Positions 11,501 through 25,073 of a stretch of DNA of 64,000 nucleotides are shown in pieces (within the stretch, counting starts at the first letter, position 1; every line of letters starts with the position of its first letter). The position numbers and the translations under genes are program-made. The DNA lies in contig NC_134033.1 in assembly GCF_964204645.1 (NCBI RefSeq), forward strand, positions 4,273,631 to 4,337,630. The letters run 5' to 3'. This DNA comes from Tubulanus polymorphus. Lineage: Eukaryota; Nemertea; Palaeonemertea; Tubulaniformes; Tubulanidae. The notes below the pieces were generated by a model. It was not told the origin of the DNA and did not search any database. It saw nothing but the letters and a program-made list of their open reading frames with translations.

Positions 11501-14500
11501 CGTTTCTTTCTGTTTCACAAATGAATGTCGTGTGCGTCTCCTCGATTTGACACGGGAATCGAACCCAGTTCGCTGATCCTCGTGGATTATTCAGTATCAT
11601 CGCCGTACACGGCATATTGACGTCATTCATCGGTTGTTTTCTAAGCGGAGATATCAATCCTCGAATAACTTCCGGTATCGTTTCATTGACAGCAGCAGGT
11701 TCAAACCATTCTGTGTAACTGAACGGTTTCCCATCAGACCACGAGTAATAACCTTTGGACTCCTTTAAAAATAAAAAATACACACTTGTTATACAAGCAT
11801 TGAAGAAAACTCTTTTTGGATTATTTTCTGTGTTCTAATCATTTTAGGAATAGCTTTATATCTTGTCACATGACAAGAACATAAATCATAATCATCAAAG
11901 CTCAATTAGATGATTAATATTTGATATGTATTTTACCTGCCATTTAAGTCCAATCATCACAATAAGCGCCGCCTGTGAATATGCCTCAAGAAGCAGTTTT
12001 GTAGCGAACAGCTTTTTAACGGCCATCATTTCTTGTTTAGAGTTGATGCTGAGAAGATGTCCTCCATATTTCTATTGGCAGTAAATTTCTGCGTTCTCCC
12101 AATTCAGACGTTCATGTTTAATGTATCTAATCTACGAAACGCCCGAATCTATAAAATCTGATCGGCAGCCATTGATTCGGTGTTTCTTTAAAGGCGATTG
12201 TTCTAAAGTGTATTGGATTCGAAATATTGGCATGTACTTTGACAACTCAAAATATAAGTCATACCCGAGTAGACTGTACAATACAAGTCCTGCTAATGCG
12301 TTATTTTCACATATTGTTGTTGTATGACGGGTTTCTGTAAAGGTGGAAAATAAATTGTTCGGATCATCAAATATTTTAATAATTTGTCTTAGTAATATTG
12401 CCCCCCTTGTGCGGGTACCAACAGATTCGGAGCATGTTGTTTGTCTGATAAATTTAAACAGGAATCTGATGTAATGTTTTATATTTTTGTCAGTAGGAAA
12501 AGAAAAACTAAAGAATATAGTTGAGGAGGTTGATAATCCAGGGAAGTCCGGTGACTGCACGAGTCCACAATCTACAGCGTTCCTTGTGTTTCCACCCATA
12601 AACCGTGGAATCAGTTGACTTCGTTTTAATTTCTGACATTTACGTCGTAATACAATCATTAGTGGTGAACTCCAGATCGCGTAATAATTTCACATGGTTT
12701 AATACGAGACTGGTATTTAACACGTGACTATTGAGACTTATCGCTAAACAGGGATTCACAGCTCCTCGATAACATCTGTCAATTTGATATTCGTGTTCTG
12801 ATAATACATCAATTTTTTCTATCGGTAGGCGTCGATTTTCAGGTGTGATCACGAGACAATATGACGTCATTGTGATTTGTCGTTCTCCTCCCTGTAGAAA
12901 ATAACTGTCACAATCAGTAGGAACTAATTTTAGTCTACCAGATCCCAGTATATCATGCCAGTTGTAAGCGTATGCTACTACAGTAACCGGTCCACCTGTT
13001 GTAATCAGGCTGACGACAGATCGACCAAAGTATGAACCAGGACAATACGGACCATAGCGTCTAGCTGTGAAATTACTACCATCAAATATATAAAAACTAG
13101 CTCGATCACAATTCTCTGATAAAACTGCTAGTTTTAAGTTCTGCTCATAGATGTCGACCTTCCAGCTCAGCGCAAGTCTTATGATACGATATTGTAAGTT
13201 TCGTTTCGAATGAGCGGGGAACATATGATAGTGCTCTAAACCATTATTGTTAACCTATAATAGATGCAAAATGGAGTTAATCATCGGTATTCAATTAATA
13301 TTCAATGCATGATTTTCCTTTACCATTTAACCGAAAAATAAATTGCGACTCGGCCGTTAAATGGTCAATGACTTATGTGCAACAAGAACGAGTTTGATTT
13401 CAAAGATTACGATTTATATGAATTTTACACATTATTTCATCATTATCAAACAATTTCAAATCAATACAATGAATTGAAGATATATTTTCATGCTGTTTTA
13501 ACTCACTTTTTTATCTTCCACTTTGACGTCTGTTTCCCTCAATGATTCTATTTTGTAGTCGATCGATGTTAAATTCCTCAAAGATTTTCCCGAAAGATTC
13601 TCTGATAACAGTAAACACAATATGACGAGAAATCCGTCAGATTTTACACCTAACGATTGCAGGTAGTTTTCGCCGAGTAAAATTTCAGTTCCGACAACCG
13701 TTAAACCTTCCACTTTATAAACACCGATGACGCCACCGGAAGTGACGAGATCACGTGACCAGTTGAAGACGACGTACTGCAGTATTTCAGCTGTGATAGA
13801 CCAGCAGTATAAACGTTTAGACTGAGTTATTACGTGCGGCCTATCACCAGGAATGAGCACTCCGGATTTGTTTTTACAGATCGGAATCGATGGATTAGAA
13901 ATATTCCAATCTGATATCCTATACAGTTTTACAAATAGATTTGTTTTGAGATTTAATCCGGCCTGTTTCATTGAAAAAGTGACGACAGCTCTGTTAGTTT
14001 TAGTGTAAATAGAGATGGGCGGATGTCCGGTTTGTTCCCGTATATTCATTATAGGTTCACTTGTGTTCCATCCGTCATAAATTTGAACGGTCAAATGTAA
14101 ACCTGGTTGTCGTAATCTAAAATCTATTTTCTCAAAAGTCATATTCATACCGAAACCCTCTTGTATCCCGGACCACTCGAGCTGCAGGAAATTACATAGT
14201 CCACGCATGGTGATAGCAAATTTATAATCAGTTTTAAAAGTTTGTAATTGTTTTAGTTCGTTGGAGATACAGTGGTGAACAGTTTTCAGATGATTTTCCT
14301 CCAAACGATAAAATACATAAACTCGACTTCCTTTCACAACATCATTTACATCACTCTTAAACATCAACGATAATGAATTACTGCGGTAAATATCTAATTG
14401 TTTGCCAGCACCGCACAGTAAGTTATCAGAATCGCTGATGCGAAGATAGTTATCTCTACAGAATATCGACGGCTCGATGTCGTAGTAAACTTGGACGCGA

Positions 14501-14733
14501 AAGGTACCCGGTAAAGAGCTGTTGACGAACCAACGACACTCAACACCGCGCGTAAACGACGGATAATTCGGTGAAACGATGTAACCGGACGTAGAATCGA
14601 GTGAAAACCACGTATTGTTACACCGTGAACTGACAGTTACAGACGGTTGATCGGTAGAGATCCGATCAGTCGTCTGAACCGACGACAGTTTCATTAGTAG
14701 AATGAGTAATAACGTTAAGAGACTGCGCGTCAT
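8532..14733 (-). pseudogene. Receptor copy B: GRL101-like GPCR pseudogene
   Basis: Homologous exons are 14733-13507, 13254-11937 and 11762-8532, with the same splice sites as copy A. Exon 1 is fully open. Exon 2 has a net 11-base loss near 12,676-12,690 that shifts the frame, a nonsense codon at 12132-12134 (Cys codon to TAG) and another at 12072-12074 (Gln codon to TAG), both inside the lectin domain. Exon 3 stays in one frame but has stops at 10812-10814 (Cys of the third LDLa repeat to TGA), 9522-9524 (Lys at the hinge to TAA) and 9030-9032 (Trp in helix 4 to TGA). Six independent disruptions make a full-length receptor impossible. A truncated secreted exon 1 product cannot be excluded. 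Similarity to copy A stays very high across introns, so the damage looks recent. Confidence 0.88.
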
Positions 14734-15887
14734 GTTGACATTCTCCTCGATCAGTTTAACTCTAACCACAGCGAATAGATTTTAATCCAATTAATGTTGG
14801 GCGTTTCCGAGTGAGAGAAAGAGAGAGAGAGAGTGGTAGAGAGGATGAGTCCGACTACACGGCGCTCACTAAAAATTAAATTCGATAATCTACGAAACCG
14901 AGTAATGATTAACGAGATTAAATATCTTATTCGATATTCAGTGCCTCGTCATTTCTATATTTATATATCTACATACAATTTTAAAATGTCCCTCGTCCAG
15001 TGGTAAACCGACAACGCTACAGCGGGAAGCGAGGATTCAGAGATAATCCTCCAGGTGTCGCTAGTGGCACTGGGTTACCGCACTGCAAACTTATTTTTCA
15101 CAAGAGACCCGCGCATGCGCTGTATTAAACACCACGACTATCAGACGATCCCAATTTTGATTGTTGATAGAAACTGGCGGCTTTTTTGATAGTAGTTATT
15201 TCTATCTATAGAGAGTCCGGAGCGTAAGGGCATGAGGTTTATACCACAGGGTCGAAAGGGTCAGAGTTAGGTTTGGGTTCGAGAAGGCTTAGGTTTAGGA
15301 TCAGTGTTTTAACGGGAAAAACAATAGGAACAAATGTAATAAATGTAGATATAGTTAAAAGTTGCTTAGCCGGCACTCGAGCTTGTGTGTTCGAATCCTA
15401 TTCTGACCTGTCAACTTCGAATTTTCCAAGACGACTAAACACACTGAAAAACTGATAAAGACAATTATCTATGAACTATTTTATTATGTTAATGTGATGA
15501 TACCTTATCTGCTGAAAAGTGAACTATCTGCAATAAACCATTAAGCAAGTGCTAGCCGACATTTTGTTAGGGTACTTTTGTCCCGTATTGTTGGTCATTT
15601 TATTCTCTTTTTTAAAATCCATTTGTGACGCGTGTTTTATCATGTTTTTTTGGGGTCCATTGGTGGAATTTGACAGTTTTAACAACATTTAAACCGTATG
15701 AATCTCTAGTTTTCAGTGATGCAAAAGTCAGCTCTCAAATTTGCAACAATGCGACATGAAAGTGACATGAAAAACGGTGGTCAGTTTTTGACACCGACAT
15801 AAAAATCTATTTTTTGAAAAGTGAAGGGGTTATCACTAAAACAGCATTGTAGAGGAAATAAGATATAATCATTCATCAATAATATCA
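14734..15887. repeat. Spacer between copies B and C: 5' block, tRNA-like motif repeat, foldback left arm
   Basis: Positions 14734-14990 repeat the conserved upstream block with its GA tract (about 14,818-14,835). Positions about 15,210-15,460 hold the spacer repeat. Its 3' part (15361-15405) contains GTGTTCGAATCCT, close to an RNA polymerase III B box, which hints at a SINE-like origin. Positions about 15,555-15,800 are only the left arm of the foldback element, ending just before the 3' end of copy C. No gene is seen. Confidence 0.5.
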
Positions 15888-18800
15888 TCATTTTATTGGT
15901 TGTCGTTTTCTGCGTTTATTTCGAGCTCGTATGGATTTCATATCGATAGTTAGAATAGTGTAAAGAAGCGGGTTCAGAGTTGAGTTTATCGGCAAGAAAA
16001 GAACGGCCAGCCAAGCGGCAACCTGGTTCGGTATCTCGACCGAAAAAACGGCGCAAAACTGAACGATTATCAACGGTAACCAGCAAAATAAATTACACAA
16101 ATTGATGACTAAACTGCGTCGAGCTAGAACGAGTTCTGTAGGATCAGCTCTACCCGAACCGGACCTGCTTCCGGATACATACTTGTACATCTGCGCGTAC
16201 GACATCATTATCAGAGTGAGAATGCGTTTAATACAGCGAATATAGCGAACGAATATTGCCAACCATTGACATCTATAGATATTAAATTCATAGGTAAACA
16301 GATACCCGTACTACCGTAAAAATTATCACCGAAATAAGACGACCGAGACAGTGGCAGAAAGGCGATTAAACTCAGAAATATCCAGCATAAACAAGACAGA
16401 ATCACAATGATATTTGAGGATAAAACCGGGTTACCGGAAAATGGGTCGATTATATTTGAATATCTGAAACGCGTGAGGAGAAGGAGATATGTTAAAGAGC
16501 CTTCGCAAGATATCGTCACAACAATTCCGGCAACACCGCATAATGAACTGCGAGTCCAAGTTTCAGAATTCAGAAAATAAACACCTTTATAAACGTGATC
16601 AGTTGCAGCGATCAGAAACAGATAAACAGACATCAGCAAATCACAAAGCGCGATATTAATGATGAGGATATCCGACGATTTATTTTGCGTTTCTGACGAA
16701 ACTCGAATCGACCTAAAACGAAATATAATAACGGTAATATTGGAAGCGCAAGTAAAACAAGCGATGATCCAGATAACAGCTGTGAGGACAGTGTTCTCAA
16801 TGAGGTCCGAACACGATGAGAATTGGTCAGGATCCGGGAGACACCGGTCAATATTCGGCGCCATACAACAGAATTTATACGCGTCGGAAGCGAGAAAATA
16901 TAAAGACGTCAGATTATCGAAGATATTATTTTCCGTAGAAATTATCCGAGAATTGTTGGTGAAATCTAGAACTCCCAGTGAACTCAACCCAGTTAACGCG
17001 TATCTGGATATTGATTCGATTACGTTACTGCTGATATTCAAATATTTCAGCGCTGGTAAACCTCGGAATACGTTACGAGTAAGAAAAGAAATAGAGAGTT
17101 CACGGAGATCCATAACCGGAAGTGACGTCAAACCATTGAAGCTTCCATCGTTCAAATATCTCAGCGGATTTCCGGCGAGTAAAAGTTGTTTCAAACTGTT
17201 TAAACCGGTGAATGTATTAGCATGTAGTGATACTAGGCGATTATACGACAGATCTAATGTATTTAGATTGCGTAGATTAGAAAACGCGTTGGAGACAATG
17301 TCAGATAAATCATTACGGGAAATATTGAGTAAGAAAAGATACAGAAAAGAGGAAAATGTCGATTCATTGAATCTAACTCGGTTATTCGATAAAATCAAAA
17401 CTCGAGTCGACGCGGCAAAAATTCCAGAAATGTCCGATAAAAAAGTATTTTCACAATCGATGAAACGACCTTGACATTTACAATAGTTAGGACACGTGAC
17501 GTCGCAGTAAGCCTCGTCATCCGAGTTACGTTTACAATTAACGACACCATCGCAAACTTCCGACTGAGGAATACATCGATGTTCGTCAGCGCATTTAAAC
17601 ATTCCCGGACACGAAAACGTTTCGCAATTGAGTTCATCTTCTGAATTAGGACAATCTGATCGACCATCGCACACGTGTCTAATCGGTATACAGTAAGACG
17701 ATGGACATTTCACTGTACCAGCTGCACATTCAAACTCATTACAATTCAGTAAATGTTCGAGTCTTCTACAAACAGGAAAACCTGTCGGCATTCTTTCTAA
17801 AATACATCTATCTCTCCTCGCATAACAATGAGGAGAATCGAATGAACATCTTTGTTTATCCGATTCTGTACAGAGTGAAGTGAAATTGGTCGTGCAGTAG
17901 TTCTCTGTAGTGCAGTTACTTTGTGGTTTGATTGTTATATTGGTCGTTACTATTTCATCTTCTTCGAGGTCCCCGCCACAATCTACAACACCATCCCGAT
18001 ACAACAGAGAACTGATACATTCATCATTTACGCACAAAAACCCGTTACATTCGTCCGAAGAGCAGCCGATCTCATCGGATTTATCTTGACAATCAACCAG
18101 TCCATCACATCGTTTATATTTAACGACACATTGTCCGTCGTTACACTTAAATTGATCAGAGGAACATGAAATATGATAGCACGAGTTCTCATCCGATCTA
18201 TCGACGCAATCTCTCATAAAGTTACAGAAACCGCTAATCGATATAACCTGCCCATCGTTACAGCGGAACTGACTGTGTAAATTGATATCCGTACAATCGA
18301 GTTCATCTTCACCGTGTTGACAGTCGTTTCTGGTATCGCATACGCGATGGTCGCTGATACATCTTTGATCGTTACATTCAAACTGCCACGATATACAACC
18401 GCTTACAGAAGCTAACTCTTCACCAGTTACATCATAGGAACATAGCACGGAATGCGCTTCATCTTTGACATTATCGAAGGCAGTCACTGACCATTTCACT
18501 GTTTGAAAATAAGTTATCCAATCTCTAAGTACAACTGGTTTTATTGCCATAATTCCTCCGCTTGTATGATTAGTCAGTATAGCGTCATATTGATGCTGAT
18601 AGTGGAAAAAATTTATCAAATGCTGAACTTCAATACTAGATGTTATTATACCTATGTCTCCACCGATTGTAAGACACATTTCTCTGGCTGTTTGGATTGA
18701 TAAACTTTCAGTGTTGAGCGTTTGCCAGGCTGTAAGTATTTGATAGCAATGCGCTTCTATACGAATCCACCCTCTTAGACACGTGGAGTTAAATCGTTCA

Positions 18801-21800
18801 AAGTTGTTTCGAGTATGTATTTAAATCGTTTCTTTCTGTTTCACAAATGAATGTCGTGTGCGTCTCCTCGATTTGACACGGGAATCGTACCCAGTTCGCC
18901 GATCCTCGTGGATTATTCAGTATCATCGCCGTACACGGCATATTGACGTCATTTATCGGTTGTTTTCTTAGCGGAGATATCAATCCTCGAATAACTTCTG
19001 GTATCGTTTCATTAACAGCAGCAGGTTCAAACCATTCTGCGTAACTCAACGGTTTCCCGTCAGACCACGAGTAATAACCTTTGGACTCCTTTAATTAAGA
19101 AAAAACACTGTTATTGCAGAAAACTCTTTTTGGATTATCTTTTATGTTCTAATCATTTTTTGAACAACTTCTTATCTTTTCACATGACAAGAACATATAT
19201 GATAATCATCAAAGCTCAATTAGATGATTAATATTTGATATGTATTTTACCTGCCATTTCAATCCAATCATCACAATAAGCGCCGCCTGTGAATATGCCT
19301 CATGAAGCAGTTTTGTAGCGAACAGCTTTTTTACGGCTATCATTTCGCATTGAGAGTTGATACTGAGAAGATGTCCTCCATATTTCTGTTGACAGAAAAT
19401 TTCAGCGTTCTCCCAATTCAGACGTTCATGTTTGATGTATCTAATACACGAAACGCCTGAATCTAGAAAATCTGATCGGCAGCCATTGATTCGGTGTTTC
19501 AGTAAAGGCGATTGTTCTAAAGTGAATTGAATTCGAAATATTGGCATGAATTGTGACAACTCAAAATACACGTCATACCCGAGTAGACTGTACAATACAA
19601 GTCCTGCTACTGCGTTATTTTCACATGTTGTTGTTGTATGACGGGTTTCTGTAAACGTGGAAAATAAATCGTTCGGATCATCAAATATTTTGATAATTTG
19701 TGTTAGTAATATTGATCCCCTTGTGTTGGTACCAATAGATTCGGAGCATGATGTTTGTCCGATAAATTTAAACAGGAATCTGATGTAATGATTTATATTT
19801 TTGTCAGTAGGAAAGGAAAAAGTAAAGAATATAGTTTCAGAGGTTGATAATCCAGGGAAGTTCGGTGACTGCACGAGTCCACAATCAACGTTTCTTGTAA
19901 TTCCTCCAAATGACCTTGGATACAGTTGACTTTGTTTTAATTTCTGACATTTACGTCGTAATACAATCATTAATGGTGAACTCCAGAATTCATATTTAGT
20001 GCGCAATAATTTCACATCGATTAATACGAAACTGGTATTAAACACGTGACTATCGAGACTGATCGTTAAACAGGGAGTCCTAGCTCCACGATAACATCTG
20101 TCAATTTGATATTCGTGTTCTGATAATACATCTATGTTTTCTATCGGTTGGCGTCGATTTTCAGGTGTAATCACGATACAGTATGACGTCATTGTGATTC
20201 GTCGTTCTCCTTCGTGTAGAACATATCCATCACAGTCAGTAGGAACTAATTTTAGTCCACCAGTTATTAGTAGATCATGCCAGTTGTAAGCGTATGCTAC
20301 TACAGTAACCGGTCCACCTGATGTAATCAGGCTGACGACAGATCGACCGTAGTATGAACCAGGACAATACGGACCATAGCGTCTAGCTGTGAAATTAACA
20401 CCATCAAATATGTAAAAACCAGCTCGATCACAATTCTCCGTTAAAACTGTTAGTTTTAATCCATAACCTGATAATTCGTACTCATGAATGTCAATTTTCG
20501 AGCTGAATGCAAATCTACTGATACGATATTGTAACTTTCGTTTCGAATAACGGGGGAACAGACTATAATATTGCACTGAATGATCATTTCTAACCTACAA
20601 TAGATGAAAACAGAGTAAATCATCGGTTTTCAATTAATGTTCATACCTTATTTTCCTTTGCCATTTAAACAAAAAATATGACTCATGTTCGATCGGATTT
20701 GATTGCAAAAATTACGTGAATTGTACTTTCGTCGTTGATAAAACACTTTCAAATCAATACAATAAATTAACGATTTATTTTCATGCTGTTTTAACTCACT
20801 TTTTTATCTTCCACTTTGACGTCTGTTTCCTTCAATGATTCTATTTTGTAGTCGATCGATGTTGAATTCGTCAACGATTTTCCGGAAAGATTCTCTGATA
20901 ACAGTAAACACAATATCGCGAGAAATCCGTCAGATTTTACACCTAACGATTCCAGGAAGTTTTCGCCGAGTAAAATATCAGTTCCGACAACCGTTAAATC
21001 TTCCAGTTTATAAACACCGATGACGTCATCGGAAGTGACGAGATCACGTGACCAGTTGAAGACGACGTACTGCAGTATTTCAGCTGTGATAGACCAGCAG
21101 TATAAGCGTTTAGACTGAGTTATTACGTACGGCCTATCACCAGGAATGAGCACTCCGGATTTGTTTTTACAGATCGGAATCGATGGATTAGAAATATTCC
21201 AATCTGATATCCTATACAGTTTTACAAATAGATAAGTTTTGAGAGTCACTCGGACCTGTTTTGTTGAAAAAGTGACGATAGCTCTGTTAGTTTTAGTGTA
21301 AATAGAGATGGGCGGATGTCCGGTTTGTTCCCGTATATTCATTATAGGTTCACTTGTGTTCCATCCGTCATAAATTTGAACGGTCACATGTAAACCTGGT
21401 TGTAATAATCTCAAATCTATTTCCTCAAAAGTCAAATTCATACCGAAACCCTCTGGTATCCCGGACCACTCGAGCTGCAGGGAATTACATATTTCATTTA
21501 TGTCGATAGCAAATTTATCACCCGTTTTAAAAGTTTGCAATTGTTTTATTCGGTAGGACGAACAGTGGTGAACAGTTTTCAGATGTTTTTCCTCCAAACG
21601 ATAAAATACATAAACTCGACTTCCTTTCACAACATCATTTACATCACTCTTAAACGTCAACGATAATGAATTACTGCGATAAATATCTAATTGTTTTCCA
21701 GCACCGCACAGTAAGTTATCAGAATCGCTGATGCGAAGATAGTTATCTCTACAGAATATAGACGGCTCGATGTCGTAGTAAACTTGGACGCGAAAGGTAC

Positions 21801-22026
21801 CCGGTAAATAGCTGTTGACGAACCAACGACATTCAACACCGCGCGTAAACGACGGATAATTCGGTGAAACGATGTAACCGGACGTAGAATCGAGTGAAAA
21901 CCACGTATTGTTACACCGTGAACTGACAGTTACAGACGGTTGATCGGTAGAGATCCGATCAGTCGTCTGCACCGACGACAGTTTCATTAGTAGAATGAGT
22001 AATAACGTTAAGAGACTGCGCGTCAT
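15888..22026 (-). pseudogene. Receptor copy C: GRL101-like GPCR pseudogene (two frameshifts)
   Basis: Exons 22026-20800, 20594-19251 and 19088-15888 keep the family splice sites. Exons 1 and 2 are open and encode the signal peptide, CUB-like modules and the start of the first lectin domain. Exon 3 has a 26-base deletion near 18,812 relative to copy B, between the two lectin-like domains. It also has a 4-base deletion near 16,224, in helix 5, after which the frame ends quickly. Between the two lesions 822 codons remain open, spanning the second lectin-like domain, LDLa repeats, leucine-rich repeats and helices 1-5. So the copy has only two visible breaks, both short indels. An assembly or read error is a possible alternative for the 4-base event and less likely for the 26-base one. 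Confidence 0.8.
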
Positions 22027-22330
22027 GTTGACATTCTCCTCGATCAGTTTAACTCTAACTACAGCGAATAGATTTTAATCCAATTAATGTTGGGCGTTTC
22101 CGAGTGAGTGAGAGAGAGCGGTAGAGAGGATGAGTCAGACTACACGGCGCTCACTAAAAATAAATTCGATAATCTACGAAACCGAATTAATGATTAACGA
22201 GATTCAAATGAAATGTAAAAATGTTATTCGATATTTTGTGCCGAGTCAGTTTTATATACGTACATACAATTTCAAAACTCTAAATCCAAAACGTCCTATT
22301 TCGAATACTACCTCTAGCTCGCTGTAAGGT
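22027..22330 (-). promoter_or_regulatory. Conserved 5' flank of copy C (candidate promoter)
   Basis: This is the only copy whose conserved upstream block is followed by unrelated DNA, so it helps to define the block. Similarity to the other 5' flanks includes the TAATCCAATTAATGTTGGGCG segment, the GA tract near 22,105-22,120 and the stretch to about 22,275, and then stops. That gives a conserved unit of roughly 250 bases upstream of the start codon. Promoter function is inferred from position and conservation only. Confidence 0.35.
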
Positions 22331-23335
22331 GCTGCTCTCCTCATCGTTAGCGGATTTTCTAGATACTAACTTGAGTCGACTGGCCATCGATTTGTTGATT
22401 GCCAGTCTCGATTCATATCTTTTTATCTTAAAATAGGGATTGACTCTGCTATTCGTTTGATTTTTATGATTTGGTGTCCCATGTAAACACACCACACCTG
22501 CCGGTAGCGAAACAGGGGTTTTGATTTTGAAATCGGAAATCGAAGTATAGATAAAGTCGTGTGATCGGCGGCCAAAATTACAGAATTTTTTGTTTAAATC
22601 GATGTAATTAATTTTTAGAATGAAAATCCCGCTTAAAAGAGCATAGTGGCAGCAACTTGCGATACAGCTAGCGGTAGTATTTCGCCGTATCTAGAAATTC
22701 CACTGTATCCACAGTTTTAGTCACTGTTGCAGTTTGCGGCGTGGCTCGGTGGATCAAGCTGTTTCACTCAGGACATAATGCTTTCGTGTCAGGACATAAT
22801 CAGCGTCCGATTACTCACAGATCTAACAAATCCTTTCGTCATAGAATACTCGCGGATGCCGGAGTATCTGTACGGATGGATGAGCTGGACATTCAAAAAG
22901 GAACCACACAAAAGGTCATTTTGGAACAAAGCCTGATGCTATCAGCGCTGTGCGACAATTATACCTGTTCAAGAGTTTGAGTCCTGCTGAATGCAGTTCG
23001 GGCAACACTTTAGAGGCTGTTATCCAGTCATGAGGTTCGCACGATCCAGTAGTAGGGTTGCAAAATATTTCCTACGTATCTTTGTTTTCGACCAATTCTG
23101 AAGCCGATAAAATCCATATGGAACTCGTCGAAGAAGGTAAACTACCCAATGCTGTACTTAGAAGGATATTTCAAAACATGGATAATATATAGATACGACT
23201 CGCCATAGAATCATCGCACAACACAATATATTATGAGTTTATGTCGTGCTCCTGTCTTATGTCTGTTATCAACTTTTTTCCCCTTCTCACCCTGTGTCAC
23301 CCGATGAGAATACTGTACATTACGAAGTTAGGAAG
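22331..23335. other. Unassigned unique sequence in the 22-27 kb insert
   Basis: Sequence unrelated to the receptor spacers. Short open frames on both strands (for example around 22,727-22,980) show no family motif and no consistent splice structure. I see nothing that can be supported here. Confidence 0.4.
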
Positions 23336-24270
23336 CAGGGGTGGATCCAGGGGCATATTTTGATTGCCTTCCTAAAGAAATGAGGGCACCCACAAGGGGG
23401 AGCGCGGGGTAACCCCCAGGGGCGGATCCAGGGGGATGGGTAGACAGTATTGGAAGGAAATTTAAGGGCTCCTTTCTGATCTTAGTGCACACCCAGTATC
23501 CAGGTCAATGCGAGCGCCGAAGGCGCGAAGTCCTTAGAGGGGGGTCCCACCCCCAGAAAATGTTGAAAATATGGTACCATTTTTTACCTTTTAGAGGGCT
23601 TCTAGAGGCTAGCAGAGCAATCCAGAATAAACGAATTCGAGACAAGATTTCAACAGATGCGGATAAAAAATGAAGCTGGTGAACCCATGAAAGAATGGTT
23701 GTCGCCAACTTCGCCTAATGCCCCTATAATCTTTAAAAGTGCCCCTTAACAATTATACAGAATATGTCTAAGTGCCCCTTCATTGTTAACAATCGGCAAA
23801 AATTGCCTCGTCTTCACATTTATCCTTATGTCGTGTGCCATCTTCCAAACCAAAAGTGCCCCTAAAATTTTAAAAATTAGGCAAAAAAGTGCCCTTTTCT
23901 TCAACATTTTTTCCGCGTATAGTGCCCTCTTCTAAAGTACGAGTGCCCCTTTAGCCCTCCCTGAAAAGGCAAGGACAAAGTGCCCTCATCTAAAGCATGA
24001 GTGCCCCTTGCAAAAGGAAAGTGCCCTTTTTAATTTATCATGATTAAAGGCTTTACAAATATGATTATCTCTCCTCACTTTCTCGGCAGCGGTATATACC
24101 GATTAATTTTATAATTATGCCCGGATTACGGACACTGAAATAGCGGTTGCTGAAATAATGCCGTCAAAAATATTGCCGGTGAAATTTCGAAGGGCACTTA
24201 AAAATTCGAGACCTCGGGATTTTTTGACTGCCTTCCGGAAGGCATGGAAGGCACCCTGGATCCGCCCCTG
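23336..24270. mobile_element. Non-autonomous inverted-repeat DNA element (935 bp)
   Basis: The left end begins CAGGGGTGGATCCAGGGG and the right end finishes CCCTGGATCCGCCCCTG, its imperfect reverse complement. Both ends are directly flanked by GGAAG (23331-23335 and 24271-24275), a possible 5-base target duplication. A second left-end copy (CAGGGGCGGATCCAGGGG) lies near 23,418, suggesting nesting or internal duplication. The interior has a degenerate AAGTGCCCCTT motif scattered from about 23,720 to 24,030 and no transposase. Similar CAGGGGCGGATCCAG termini are common in hAT-type elements, but those make 8-base duplications, so the superfamily is uncertain. Confidence 0.65.
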
Positions 24271-24836
24271 GGAAGGTAATTTCTATTCACTCGATTTCTT
24301 ATTAAAACCATCGGAACAGTGGAAATCGGATATGTCGTAGTAGTTGAGACGATAATTATGTTTATAACTAGTCGAAAGGACGTTGTTTGATTTTCATTTC
24401 ATTTATTGTTCATGAAGCTAATTTTGACCGTTATAAAGCGACCAGTTAATGCACAGTCGAATTGTTTCATCTCACTGGATTCCATTGGTTAACTTTGAAA
24501 GGCACAGATTGAGGACGGGTCAATTTTTACCAAATTACCCGTAACGTTCTTAGCGTTCAAAAACGACGATCGTAAAGTTTCTGAGTCTTTGAACTGTGAA
24601 CAAAAAATCAGAAAAACTCGAGTTCAATTACGTCACGTACGTGAATAATTCATTGAGGGTCCACGTATAAACAACCCCCCTTTTGCTATGATTTCTAAGA
24701 ACTAAATCATTTATAATTTTTAACAACTCTTTCTCCACGATTTCGTGAACGTGGGTGCGCCCTCTGATTTGGTAAAAGTAAATTAAGCGCTCATGGCGTT
24801 CGATTCGATCGATTTCCAAAATTTTCTAAAAAGACT
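24271..24836. other. Unassigned sequence
   Basis: AT-rich DNA between the inverted-repeat element and the orphan lectin exon. The minus-strand frame at 24,628-24,819 has no recognisable motif and I do not call it. Confidence 0.35.
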
Positions 24837-25073
24837 TCATAAAACGAGATGATTACGTGCCATTTGTCTATTGAACAACGTAAACGCCTTGACTTCATAA
24901 ACAGCCTGTAAATCAACCATCCACCAATGCATTCCGGGTTTGGCCGCGGTGTGGGTACAGCTACCAGCTCCGTACTTAGTGTTAATACTACCGTCGACAG
25001 CTTTTCGCGCATTTTCTCCTACGGAGCTTTGGTATACCGGTTTGTTCAAAGCGACGTTCCGCAAGGCTTCGAA
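24837..25073 (-). pseudogene. Orphan F5/8C (fucolectin-type) domain exon fragment
   Basis: The minus-strand translation contains NVALNKPVYQSS, then AVDGS, then WWMVDL and FTLFNR. This is the usual order in the eel-fucolectin/tachylectin branch of the F5/8C family: the ALxKP-xxSS start, the AVDG motif, and the WWxVDL strand before the sugar-binding Arg. The frame opens in AT-rich DNA with no start codon and stops about 30 bases after the NR, before the rest of the domain. No partner exon was found nearby. It resembles, at the domain level, exon 4 of the phosphatase gene (53858-53628) but is clearly divergent from it. I read it as a relic exon or an isolated exon of an unseen gene. Confidence 0.5.

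Noticed and set aside
14734-14769. A 12-residue N-terminal extension (MVRVKLIEE...) before the receptor start in copies B, D and E
   Set aside because: The first codon is GTG, not ATG, and copy A lacks 5 bases here so the extension is out of frame. The ATG at the signal peptide is shared by all copies.
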